DNA of 64,000 nucleotides from Methylophilus medardensis. Its GTDB lineage: Bacteria > Pseudomonadota > Gammaproteobacteria > Burkholderiales > Methylophilaceae. Where the stretch lies: assembly GCF_006363915.1 (NCBI RefSeq), contig NZ_CP040946.1; one strand, written 5' to 3'. The first letter of the stretch is position 1. Each line of letters begins with the position of its first letter. A program made the position numbers and the translations under genes. The notes beneath the pieces are model-generated. The model worked only from the letters and a program-made list of their open reading frames with translations. It ran no database searches and was not told where the DNA came from. Shown piece by piece: positions 7,962 to 15,902 of this stretch.

Positions 7962-8195
7962 TTAGACGGTCAACCGTTTAGTGATGTTGATCAATTGAAG
8001 AGAAATATCTGCCATACCTGTTTTACGCTTATCGGCCATCTCGGATAACAAGGAATAGGCTTGCTCTTCGCTCAGGTCGCGCTGATGCATTAAGATATCC
8101 TTGGCAGAATCGACCAGCTTTTGGTCTTCCATGCTCAATATCGGATGCGGTTTTGAGAAAGGCGTGGCTTGCATGTTGGGGCTTACAGTACTCAT
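7962..8195 (-). CDS. Stand-alone ANTAR-domain protein (putative RNA-binding antiterminator)
   Basis: A 77-residue protein. After a short N-terminal tail of about 20 residues it consists of an ANTAR-like three-helix domain: LVDSAKDILMHQRDLSEEQAY fits the family pattern (AKxxLM...LSExxAYxxL), followed by LSEMADKRKTGMADISLQLI. ANTAR domains bind paired hexaloop hairpins in nascent RNA and prevent termination. They are usually fused to a response-regulator receiver (AmiR, NasT) or sensor domain (NasR). Here no sensor or receiver domain is present and none adjoins it. Partner and target are unknown. It lies 100 bases beyond the tRNA-Val gene on the same strand and 259 bases from divergent cstA. 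Confidence 0.75.
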   Translation of the reverse strand: MSTVSPNMQATPFSKPHPILSMEDQKLVDSAKDILMHQRDLSEEQAYSLLSEMADKRKTGMADISLQLINITKRLTV

Positions 8196-8454
8196 TAAGA
8201 CTCATAAAAAAATAGCTAATGTTGATTTAGCAATCTGCATGCCAGTTAATAGCTTATTTTTAGTATGCTGATTTTAAACAGTAATTCTGTGGTTTTTGTG
8301 CTTTGGAGATGGTTAAGTGCGCTGACCCCGATGCACCACCGCGGTGCTCTTGCACCATCGCAACAGAGGTTTTGCGCACCACGGCGTTTTGCGCAGAATG
8401 CGTGTTTTTGTTACAGTGCAAAGCATTAAAAAAATAGGAAAGAATCCCGTTATT

Positions 8455-10506
8455 ATGAGCATTTTTTGGCGCCGAATAGGCTGGGTGGGCATCGCTGTCA
8501 TGGGGGCGACCGCGCTGTCACGTGTGGCGTTAGCACGGGGGGAATCATTAAACGCATTGTGGTTGATCACCGCTGTGGTGTGTGTTTATCTGATCGCTTA
8601 TCGCTTTTATTCCGCGTGGATTGCAGCCAATGTGCTCGCTATTGATGCTACTAGGGCTACGCCGGCTGAGCGCCTGAATAACGGGCGGGATTATGTGCCG
8701 ACCAATCGCTGGGTCGTGTTTGGACATCACTTCGCCGCAATTGCCGGGCCAGGCCCTTTGGTGGGGCCCACCTTAGCGGCACAGTTTGGTTATTTGCCAG
8801 GCACGTTGTGGATATTGATTGGTGCGGTGCTCGGCGGTGCGGTGCAAGATATGGTGACACTATTTTTGTCTACCCGTCGCAATGGGCGCAGCTTGGGCCA
8901 GATGGCAAGGGACGAGATTGGCGCCATCGGCGGTACTGCCGCGCTCATTGGTACGTTTTTGATCATGATTATTCTGATTGCGGTACTGGGGCTAGTGGTT
9001 GTGAACGCGATGAAACACAGCCCTTGGGGCACCTCCACGGTCGCGGCCACGATCCCAATTGCCATGTTAGTGGGTGTTTACATGCGCTACATTCGTCCCG
9101 GACGCGTGTTGGAGGCTTCTCTGTTAGGGGTCATTTTATTGCTGGCTGCCGTCGTGCTTGGCGGTTGGGTCGATCACCACCCGCTATTAGCCGGATGGTT
9201 TGACCATGAAGGCTTGCCGCTGGCGTTTAGTGTGATCGCCTACGGCTTTGCAGCGGCGGTATTACCGGTTTGGTTATTGCTGGCGCCGCGCGATTATTTG
9301 TCCACCTACATGAAGCTGGGTACGGTATTGATGTTGGCGATTGCCATCCTTTGGCTGCGTCCTGAGATACACATGCCCGCCATCACCCCATTTATTGATG
9401 GTAGCGGCCCGATTTTCGGTGGCAAATTGTTTCCGTTTGTTTTTATTACCATTGCCTGCGGTGCGATTTCAGGCTTTCATGCCCTGATTGCCAGCGGCAC
9501 CACCCCTAAGCTTATTAGCAGTGAGGCCGATATTCGTATGATTGGCTATGGCGCGATGTTGCTAGAGAGCTTTGTAGCGATCATGGCAATGATTGCGGCT
9601 ACCGTGCTGGAACCTGGCGTTTATTTTGCGATCAATAGCCCAGCAGGTATCGTAGGCAAAGAAGCGCTCGACGCGGTAAACACGATTAGCAGTTGGGGCT
9701 ACCAAGTGAGTGTTGAGCAAATGCAACAGCTGGCAAGTGCAATGGGTGAGAGTACGCTGTTTGCGCGCACAGGGGGCGCGCCAAGCTTGGCCGTAGGCAT
9801 GGCCAGTATTTTGGGCACAGTATTCGGTAAACATCTGCTGGCGTTGTGGTATCACTTTGCCATCATGTTTGAGGCGATTTTTATTTTGACCACGCTGGAT
9901 GCTGGCACCCGTGTCGGCCGTTTCATGTTGCAAGATATCTTAGGTCATTTGCATCCCAAGCTGGGTGAAACTTCTTATATGCCCTCGGTGATTCTGACCA
10001 GCGCTCTGGTGGTGGCGGGTTGGGGGTATTTTCTTTATATCGGTGTGATCGATCCCAACGGCGGCGTTAATATCTTGTGGCCCTTGTTTGGTATTGCCAA
10101 CCAGATGCTGGCGGCGATTGCGCTCTCTGTGGCGACGGGCGTGCTGATAAAATCCGGTAAAGCCGCCAAGACTTGGGTGACGGGCTTGCCGCTTCTCTGG
10201 TTATTGGCGATTACCAGTACGGCCGCTTACCAAAAGTTGTTGAGTGAAGATATTCGTGTCGGTTTTTTTGCAGCGGCGAATGATCTTGCAAAAAAACTGT
10301 CTAGCGGATTGCTGCCACCAGAAAAAGCAGCCGTTGCCCCGCAGTTGATTTTTAATCAACAGCTGGATGCTTGGCTAACCATGTTCTTTGTGGTGATGTT
10401 GTGGGTCGTGGTGCTTGATATGGTCCGAATGAGTTGGCGCTACTTTTCACACCAATCCATCAGGCCCTCAAGTGAGGTGGATTACGAAGTTTCAAAACTT
10501 GCTTAA
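8455..10506 (+). CDS. cstA: Carbon starvation protein A (CstA/BtsT-family transporter)
   Basis: A 683-residue inner-membrane transporter with about 16-18 hydrophobic segments. Family signatures are clear: GRDYVPTNRWVVFGHHFAAIAGPGPLVGP near the N-terminus, VQDMVTLFLSTRRNGRSLGQ, and the FHALIASGTTPKLISSE segment. CstA-family proteins take up peptides or pyruvate during carbon limitation. The ATG at 8455 is preferred to an in-frame ATG 37 codons upstream because the protein then starts as other family members do (MSIFWRR); a weak AGGAAAG site lies about 12 bases before it. Two small genes follow immediately, the first being its usual partner YbdD. The 259-base region upstream holds GC-rich partial inverted repeats (about 8328-8358) but no clear promoter. 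Confidence 0.92.
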   Translation: MSIFWRRIGWVGIAVMGATALSRVALARGESLNALWLITAVVCVYLIAYRFYSAWIAANVLAIDATRATPAERLNNGRDYVPTNRWVVFGHHFAAIAGPGPLVGPTLAAQFGYLPGTLWILIGAVLGGAVQDMVTLFLSTRRNGRSLGQMARDEIGAIGGTAALIGTFLIMIILIAVLGLVVVNAMKHSPWGTSTVAATIPIAMLVGVYMRYIRPGRVLEASLLGVILLLAAVVLGGWVDHHPLLAGWFDHEGLPLAFSVIAYGFAAAVLPVWLLLAPRDYLSTYMKLGTVLMLAIAILWLRPEIHMPAITPFIDGSGPIFGGKLFPFVFITIACGAISGFHALIASGTTPKLISSEADIRMIGYGAMLLESFVAIMAMIAATVLEPGVYFAINSPAGIVGKEALDAVNTISSWGYQVSVEQMQQLASAMGESTLFARTGGAPSLAVGMASILGTVFGKHLLALWYHFAIMFEAIFILTTLDAGTRVGRFMLQDILGHLHPKLGETSYMPSVILTSALVVAGWGYFLYIGVIDPNGGVNILWPLFGIANQMLAAIALSVATGVLIKSGKAAKTWVTGLPLLWLLAITSTAAYQKLLSEDIRVGFFAAANDLAKKLSSGLLPPEKAAVAPQLIFNQQLDAWLTMFFVVMLWVVVLDMVRMSWRYFSHQSIRPSSEVDYEVSKLA

Positions 10507-10521
10507 GGTGGGAGTCGCAGC

Positions 10522-10710
10522 ATGCATGCATTCAAACAAATTTGGCAGCGTATTCGTCAGTTGTCTGGCGATGATGCTTATGAGCGCTATCTGACGCATT
10601 ATGCCCAAGTGCATGCGGCACAGCCCGATGCTGCGTTACCCCTCTCACGCGCAGCATTTTTTAAACAATGGCAAGAACAGAAATGGACAGGAGTGAAACG
10701 GTGCTGCTAA
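10522..10710 (+). CDS. YbdD/YjiX family small protein, CstA partner
   Basis: A 62-residue protein with the family signature. The SGDDAYERYLTHY segment resembles the G-x-x-x-Y-x-x-Y core, and the end reads FFKQWQEQKWTGVKRCC, matching the invariant W-x-x-K...RCC tail of YbdD/YjiX (DUF466). These proteins are encoded next to cstA/btsT in many proteobacteria and are thought to be needed for the activity of the transporter. The ATG lies 16 bases after the cstA stop, preceded by GGTGGGAG, and its end overlaps the next small gene. Confidence 0.9.
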   Translation: MHAFKQIWQRIRQLSGDDAYERYLTHYAQVHAAQPDAALPLSRAAFFKQWQEQKWTGVKRCC

Positions 10711-10958
10711 CAGTCGAAGATATTTCGCGGATCATTGAAATGGCTTGGGAAGACCGTACCCCGTTTGAGGCGATTGAATATCAATTTGGCCTCAAGCAAG
10801 CGGACGTGATCGTGTTGATGCGACAGGAACTCAAGCCCGGGTCGTTTATGTCCTGGCGCAAACGCACGCGCGGTCAACAGACTAAACACCAAGCGTTGCG
10901 CAGTAAAGCGGTGAATCGGCACTGCTCAACCTATCAGCACAAACAATATCGGCCATAA
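10701..10958 (+). CDS. TIGR03643/DUF2805-family small protein
   Basis: The conserved part (about residues 4-55) reads VEDISRIIEMAWEDRTPFEA, then a predicted helix-turn-helix-like stretch (YQFGLKQADVIVLMRQELK) and PGSFMSWRKRTRGQQTKH, the tail typical of TIGR03643 proteins. The function of the family is not known. A GTG at 10701 is chosen as start (85 residues) because AGGAG (10689-10693) lies 7 bases before it; ATGs at 10668 and 10683 are possible but lack a site. The start overlaps the last codons of the ybdD-like gene, so translation is probably coupled. The C-terminal 25 residues beyond the conserved core are basic and unconserved-looking. Confidence 0.75.
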   Translation: MLLTVEDISRIIEMAWEDRTPFEAIEYQFGLKQADVIVLMRQELKPGSFMSWRKRTRGQQTKHQALRSKAVNRHCSTYQHKQYRP

Positions 10959-11020
10959 CGCTTGCCAGCCGCCTGAATGTAACAAAGCTGTTTCAGGCGC
11001 GCATGTGGCAGCGGATTCAG

Positions 11021-11037
11021 TTAAAATAATATTTTAA
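11021..11037. promoter_or_regulatory. AT-rich inverted repeat upstream of ilvD
   Basis: TTAAAATA and TATTTTAA are exact reverse complements around a single central A, ending 20 bases before the ilvD start codon. The position suits an operator or the AT-rich part of a promoter, but no convincing -35 element is spaced correctly and no regulator can be named. An upstream imperfect hairpin (CGCCTGAA...TTCAGGCG, about 10970-11000) lacks a T-tract. Confidence 0.35.
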
Positions 11038-11057
11038 CGACTACCTTAGAATTCCTC

Positions 11058-12917
11058 ATGCCTAAATACCGTTCTCACACGACCACACAAGGTCGTAACA
11101 TGGCTGGTGCTCGCGCGTTATGGCGTGCCACTGGCATGAAAGATGAAGATTTCTCTAAACCCATTATTGCCGTCGCCAACTCTTTCACGCAGTTTGTGCC
11201 TGGGCACGTGCATTTGAAAGACATGGGCCAGCTGGTGGCGCGTGAAATCGAAAAAGCGGGCGGGGTTGCCAAAGAGTTCAATACCATCGCGGTAGACGAC
11301 GGGATTGCCATGGGCCATAGCGGCATGCTGTATAGCTTGCCAAGCCGCGACCTGATTGCTGATAGTGTTGAATATATGGTTAATGCCCACTGTGCAGATG
11401 CGCTGGTGTGTATTTCAAATTGCGACAAAATTACGCCCGGCATGTTAATGGCTGCGCTGCGCTTGAATATTCCGGTGGTGTTTGTCTCTGGCGGGCCAAT
11501 GGAAGCCGGCAAAGTGAACTGGCAAGGCAATGTGCGCAAGCTGGACTTGGTGGATGCCATGGTGGAAGCAGCGGACAGTCATGTCAGTGATGCTGAAGTC
11601 GCCGAAATTGAACGTTCTGCCTGTCCGACTTGTGGCTCTTGCTCGGGGATGTTCACCGCTAACTCTATGAATTGTCTTACCGAGGCCCTCGGCCTGAGTC
11701 TGCCGGGCAATGGTTCTACCTTAGCAACCCACGCTGCACGTAAACAATTGTTTTTGCAGGCTGGTCGATTAATTGTTGATCTGGCTAAACGGCATTATGA
11801 GCAAGACGATTACAGCGTACTACCTCGCAGTATTGCCAATATGCAAGCCTTTGAAAATGCCATGAGTTTGGATGTGGCGATGGGGGGCTCTACCAATACC
11901 GTCTTACATTTGCTGGCCGCTGCCCATGAGGCTGGGGTGGATTTCACCATGAAAGACATCGATCGTATTTCGCGTCAGGTGCCCTGTGTCTCCAAAGTCG
12001 CCCCCGCTACCAGCAAATATCACATGGAAGATGTGCATCGCGCAGGCGGCGTTTTTGGTATTTTGGCTGAACTCGATCGTGCGGGGGTGATTCATACCGA
12101 GGTGCCTACTGTTCACAGCCCCAGTTTGGCAGAGGCATTGGCCAAATGGGACATCGTGACCACGCAAGACGAAGAGGTGAAAAAGTTTTATCGCGCCGCA
12201 CCGGGTGGTGTTGCGACCACGATTGCGTTTAGTCAGAGCATGTTATGGCCAAGCTTGGATGATGATCGTGAAAATGGCTGTATCCGCAATAAAGCGCATG
12301 CCTATTCGCAAGATGGTGGCTTAGCGGTGTTGTACGGCAATATTGCACTCGACGGTTGTATCGTTAAGACGGCCGGTGTAGATGACAGCATTCTTAAATT
12401 CAATGGCCGCGCGCGCGTGTTTGAGAGTCAAGATGCGGCAGTAGAAAGCATCTTGAATGATGAAGTCGTCGCCGGTGATGTCGTCGTGATTCGCTATGAG
12501 GGCCCGCGAGGCGGGCCGGGGATGCAAGAAATGCTTTACCCAACCTCTTATTTGAAATCCAAAGGCTTGGGCAAAGCGTGTGCGTTGCTGACCGATGGCC
12601 GCTTTTCGGGCGGAACCTCAGGCTTGAGTATCGGCCATGCATCGCCAGAGGCCGCAGAAGGGGGCGCCATTGGCTTGGTCGAGGAGGGGGACTTGATTGA
12701 AATTGATATCCCCAACCGCACCATTCATTTGGTGATTACCGATGAGGAAATGGCACATCGCCGCGGTCAGATGGATGCCAAGGGCATCGATGCTTGGCGG
12801 CCACAGAATCGGGAACGCGTCGTTTCGCCAGCCTTACGCGCTTATGCTGCCATGAGTACCAGTGCCGCGAAAGGGGCCGTGCGTGATGTGACACAGATTG
12901 AAAGGAGACGGTCATGA
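11058..12917 (+). CDS. ilvD: Dihydroxy-acid dehydratase
   Basis: IlvD dehydrates 2,3-dihydroxy-3-methylbutanoate and -pentanoate to 2-keto acids, a late step in valine, isoleucine and leucine synthesis. The 619 residues match the E. coli-type enzyme. Cluster-ligating cysteines are visible: C122 in CISNCDKITPGM, and C192/C195 in CPTCGSCSGMFTANSMNC. The GGSTNTVLHLLA segment and the C-terminal GLSIGHASPEAAEGG metal/substrate loop are also present. The enzyme carries an oxygen-sensitive iron-sulfur cluster. Its ATGA overlap with the downstream mutarotase gene implies translational coupling, although the two activities are not in one pathway. Confidence 0.98.
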   Translation: MPKYRSHTTTQGRNMAGARALWRATGMKDEDFSKPIIAVANSFTQFVPGHVHLKDMGQLVAREIEKAGGVAKEFNTIAVDDGIAMGHSGMLYSLPSRDLIADSVEYMVNAHCADALVCISNCDKITPGMLMAALRLNIPVVFVSGGPMEAGKVNWQGNVRKLDLVDAMVEAADSHVSDAEVAEIERSACPTCGSCSGMFTANSMNCLTEALGLSLPGNGSTLATHAARKQLFLQAGRLIVDLAKRHYEQDDYSVLPRSIANMQAFENAMSLDVAMGGSTNTVLHLLAAAHEAGVDFTMKDIDRISRQVPCVSKVAPATSKYHMEDVHRAGGVFGILAELDRAGVIHTEVPTVHSPSLAEALAKWDIVTTQDEEVKKFYRAAPGGVATTIAFSQSMLWPSLDDDRENGCIRNKAHAYSQDGGLAVLYGNIALDGCIVKTAGVDDSILKFNGRARVFESQDAAVESILNDEVVAGDVVVIRYEGPRGGPGMQEMLYPTSYLKSKGLGKACALLTDGRFSGGTSGLSIGHASPEAAEGGAIGLVEEGDLIEIDIPNRTIHLVITDEEMAHRRGQMDAKGIDAWRPQNRERVVSPALRAYAAMSTSAAKGAVRDVTQIERRRS

Positions 12918-13849
12918 GTAACGAATGTAGCATCCTCTCCAAGAGTATGGAAATGACCAAGCGCCTGAAACTGCATGCGCACGTGAATCAATGGCAAGAC
13001 GAAAATGGCCTGCAATATCTAGAGATTGATAATCCGCTTGCGACCGGCAAGATTGCCCTGCAAGGGGCGCATGTGATGCAATGGCAACCTAAGTTTCTTG
13101 CGAATCCCGTATTGTGGTTATCCAGCAATGCGCGATATGTCAAAGGGCGTTCTATTCGCGGGGGGGTACCGGTGTGCTGGCCATGGTTTGGCGCACATCC
13201 GACCGATAGCACCTTGTGTCCGCATGGGTTTGCGCGTGTGATTCCATGGCGTGTAATGGACATTGACGCGACGCCTACCGGCGCCACCAGAATTATTTTG
13301 GAAATGCAGCAAACGCCCGAGGCGCAGCGCCAGTTATCCTATCCATACGAGCTGACCATGATCATTACCATCGGTCGTCGCTTGCGCATAGATCTGGCAA
13401 CCACCAATTTAGCTGAGCATCCGTTTGTCATTAGTGAGGCTTTCCACACCTACTTTAATGTCAGTGATTTATCCAATATTAAAATTACCGGCATGCAAGA
13501 CTTGGTTTATCTGGATAAATTGCTGAAATACGAACGTAATGTGGAACACGAGGCACTGACCTTCGACGGCAAAGAATATGACCGCGTTTACGTGCATCAT
13601 AGCTCCGATTGTGCGATCCATGACAGCGGCTATAACCGCATCATCCATGTGTCTAAATCTGGTAGTGATACCACGGTCGTATGGAATCCTGGTGCTGAAA
13701 AAGCAGGCTCCATGGGCGATATGGGCGTTGGTGAAGAGTGGCGTAAGACCATTTGTGTCGAAACCACTAACGCCATGGACAACATGGTAGTGATCAACCC
13801 TGGGCGAAAACATGTGCTCAGTGCAGAGTACTCGATCGAGACCTTGTAA
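12914..13849 (+). CDS. D-hexose-6-phosphate mutarotase (YeaD-like)
   Basis: A 311-residue protein of the aldose-1-epimerase-like YeaD family, which interconverts the alpha and beta anomers of glucose 6-phosphate and related sugars. Diagnostic segments are IALQGAHVMQWQP, the phosphate-binding SIRGGVPVCWPWFG, a CPHGFARVIPW segment with the catalytic histidine, SEAFHTYFNVSD, and the C-terminal VVWNPGAEKA with MGDMGVGEEW. It overlaps the ilvD stop by four bases. A shorter start (ATG at the MEMTKR segment, residue 12) is possible. The anomer specificity and the physiological sugar cannot be judged from sequence. Confidence 0.9.
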   Translation: MSNECSILSKSMEMTKRLKLHAHVNQWQDENGLQYLEIDNPLATGKIALQGAHVMQWQPKFLANPVLWLSSNARYVKGRSIRGGVPVCWPWFGAHPTDSTLCPHGFARVIPWRVMDIDATPTGATRIILEMQQTPEAQRQLSYPYELTMIITIGRRLRIDLATTNLAEHPFVISEAFHTYFNVSDLSNIKITGMQDLVYLDKLLKYERNVEHEALTFDGKEYDRVYVHHSSDCAIHDSGYNRIIHVSKSGSDTTVVWNPGAEKAGSMGDMGVGEEWRKTICVETTNAMDNMVVINPGRKHVLSAEYSIETL

Positions 13850-13859
13850 CATTGATGTG

Positions 13860-13895
13860 GCACGTGTCAACGATTAACCAGCACGTGCGTTTTTA
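13860..13895 (+). terminator. Probable rho-independent terminator after the mutarotase gene
   Basis: GCACGTG (13860-13866) pairs with CACGTGC (13882-13888) across a 15-base loop and is followed by GTTTTT. The stem is short and the loop large, so strength is uncertain. Its position just after the stop codon supports termination of ilvD-mutarotase before the cytochrome gene. Confidence 0.55.
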
Positions 13896-14053
13896 GCATG
13901 TTGGCAAAACGCCAAACCAGTTGAAATTATCAGAATCACCGCCGGTTTTAGTGGTTTTTCTATTGTGGATTTTGACTGGTCAGGTAATATGCCACATGCA
14001 TGAGAATTGCATTACGGGGTTCTATTTGTTTAGAGGATATTCAAGGAGATCGC

Positions 14054-14377
14054 ATGAAAGTTTTATTATCCGCAGTCGCAGCAGCGACTTTGTTGATGGC
14101 TGGTTCCGCACACGCTGTGGACGCAGCTGCTGCTAAAGCATTGGCACAAAAAAGCGGCTGTTTGGCTTGCCACAGTATCGATGCTAAAGTACTTGGCCCA
14201 GCATACAAAGATGTTGCTGCCAAATACAAAGGTGACAAAGGCGCTGAAGCCAAGCTGATCGCCAAAGTGAAAGCCGGTGGTAGCGGTGTTTGGGGCAATA
14301 TCCCAATGCCAGCAAACAGCCCACAAGTGAAAGACGAAGACATCAAAACCATCGTTGAGTGGGTATTGTCTCTGTAA
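14054..14377 (+). CDS. Small soluble cytochrome c (class I, c-551/c-552 type)
   Basis: A 107-residue secreted monohaem cytochrome. The first 21 residues are a cleavable signal peptide (cut near AHA|VDA). The haem-attachment motif CLACH follows about 15 residues into the mature protein, then LGPAYKDVAAKY with the conserved Gly-Pro, and MPANSPQV supplies the axial methionine. The size of about 9 kDa and the IVEWVLSL end fit the c-551/c-552 family of periplasmic electron carriers, which feed terminal oxidases or denitrification enzymes. The ATG at 14054 is chosen because AAGGAG lies 5 bases upstream; the frame extends 18 codons further without a signal sequence. A possible promoter is TTGTGG (13963-13968) 16 bases before TAATAT (13985-13990). 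The gene is monocistronic. Confidence 0.92.
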   Translation: MKVLLSAVAAATLLMAGSAHAVDAAAAKALAQKSGCLACHSIDAKVLGPAYKDVAAKYKGDKGAEAKLIAKVKAGGSGVWGNIPMPANSPQVKDEDIKTIVEWVLSL

Positions 14378-14397
14378 TTTCAAACTTGCTTTGAAAT

Positions 14398-14428
14398 AAA
14401 AAAGCCGACTGCATGGTCGGCTTTTTTT
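14398..14428. terminator. Bidirectional rho-independent terminator
   Basis: A 12-bp stem (arms 14398-14409 and 14416-14427, core GCCGAC/GTCGGC, loop TGCATG) is flanked by A-runs on the left and T-runs on the right. It lies between the convergent cytochrome c and permease genes and can serve both. Confidence 0.92.
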
Positions 14429-14435
14429 ATCGGTA

Positions 14436-15833
14436 TCAGGCGCGCAACTTACTGTGTCTGAATGAATAAGCAAAATAAAAAATTACCCCCACCACTGCCC
14501 AAGCGATAAAGCGGTGCCAGGTCTCAGCCGGTAAAAATGACATCAATGCGGCGCAGGATAAGATGCCCCCCACCGGAACCAACGGGTTAAATGGATTTTT
14601 AAACGGGCGAGCGAGGTTAGGATGGGTTTTGCGCAAGCGCATCACGCCAAAACAGACCATGATAAAACTGGCTAAGGTGCCAATGTTCACCGTTTCTGCC
14701 AATTCACCGAGTGGAATAAAGCCTGCCACGATAGACACGACTGTGCCGCACATTAGGATGATTTTGCTTGGTGTTTGCCGTTCAGGGTTGACGGAAGAAA
14801 AGATCGGTGAGATCAGACCATCACGGCTCATGGCGAACAAAATACGAGTCAACCCATACAGCAGCACCAGCAACACGGTAATCAAACCAGCCAATACGCC
14901 AGTAGCGACCAGGGTGGATGACCAGGTGTAGCCTAATTTGGTGAGGGCATAAGCCACAGGGGAGGCGGTGTTGAGCTCGGTATAAGGGACCACGCCGGTT
15001 AAGGTGCCTGAGACAATGATATAAATTACAGTGCAAAACGTCAGCGAGGCAATCAGACCAATCGGTAAATCGCGTTGTGGTTGCTGGCATTCTTCGGCGG
15101 CAGTTGAGACTGCATCAAAGCCAAAGTAGGCGAAAAACACTAATGATGCGCCAGCCAGCACACCGATATTTTTACCATTGTCTAAGGTTTCAAACCAGCC
15201 AAATGGCATAAAGGGTTGCCAGTTGTCGGTGCTGATATGTCCCACCGATAAGGCCAAAAAGATGGCAATCGTCGAGAGTTTGATGATGACCATGATATTG
15301 TTGGCGCGGGCACTTTCTTTGACCCCAACCATGAGTAGCAAGGTCAATCCCCAAATAATGGCAAATGCAGGCAGGTTAATCACGCCCCCGAGTACCGGTG
15401 CTTTGGTTAAGTGCGCTGGCAGCTGCCAGCCCAAATTGCTCATGGTATTGACGAAATAACCTGACCAGCCGTTGGCTACCGCAGCGGCGCCCACCCCATA
15501 TTCGAGGAGTAGCATCCAACCCATCATCCAAGCAGCAAATTCGCCAAACGCAACATAACTATAACCATAGGCGCTGCCCGACCCCCCAATCGAGGCCGCC
15601 AGCTCGGCATAAGACAGGGCGGCAAATCCCGCGGCAATCGCGGCAATGATGAAAGAAACCATGACGGCGGGACCCGATTGCGTGGCTGCTGCAATGCCTG
15701 TGAGTACAAAAATTCCCGTACCGATAGCACCACCAATGCCAAGTAAGGCTAGATCAAATGCCGTTAAACATTTTTTTAAGCCAGTATGCGCATGCGCTTG
15801 AATAGGTTTTTTGCGCAGTAATTGTTCTAACAT
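14436..15833 (-). CDS. APC-family amino-acid permease (cationic amino acid transporter type)
   Basis: A 465-residue inner-membrane protein with about 12 transmembrane segments. The N-terminal region reads LTAFDLALLGIGGAIGTGIFVLTG, the broken first helix that binds the substrate in APC transporters. ALSYAELAASIGGSGSAYGYSYVAFGEFAAWMMGW and FFAYFGFDAVSTAAEECQQPQRDLP follow, both typical of the CAT/YfnA-like subgroup. Such permeases import amino acids with protons or exchange them. The exact substrate cannot be told. A strong AGGGGAGAAA ribosome-binding site precedes the ATG. It lies 69 bases after apeB on the same strand, so aminopeptidase and permease might be coexpressed. Confidence 0.88.
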   Translation of the reverse strand: MLEQLLRKKPIQAHAHTGLKKCLTAFDLALLGIGGAIGTGIFVLTGIAAATQSGPAVMVSFIIAAIAAGFAALSYAELAASIGGSGSAYGYSYVAFGEFAAWMMGWMLLLEYGVGAAAVANGWSGYFVNTMSNLGWQLPAHLTKAPVLGGVINLPAFAIIWGLTLLLMVGVKESARANNIMVIIKLSTIAIFLALSVGHISTDNWQPFMPFGWFETLDNGKNIGVLAGASLVFFAYFGFDAVSTAAEECQQPQRDLPIGLIASLTFCTVIYIIVSGTLTGVVPYTELNTASPVAYALTKLGYTWSSTLVATGVLAGLITVLLVLLYGLTRILFAMSRDGLISPIFSSVNPERQTPSKIILMCGTVVSIVAGFIPLGELAETVNIGTLASFIMVCFGVMRLRKTHPNLARPFKNPFNPLVPVGGILSCAALMSFLPAETWHRFIAWAVVGVIFYFAYSFRHSKLRA

Positions 15834-15902
15834 GAATGATTTCTCCCCTAATGTGCCTAGGGTAAAGCAATCGTTATACCAGCGTCAATGCTGCCCCGCC
15901 GA

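Noticed and set aside
8328..8454. In-frame extension of cstA from the ATG at 8344
   Set aside because: The added 37 residues are rich in His and Arg and unlike any CstA N-terminus, and the DNA there is built of GC-rich partial repeats, so it is probably leader sequence.
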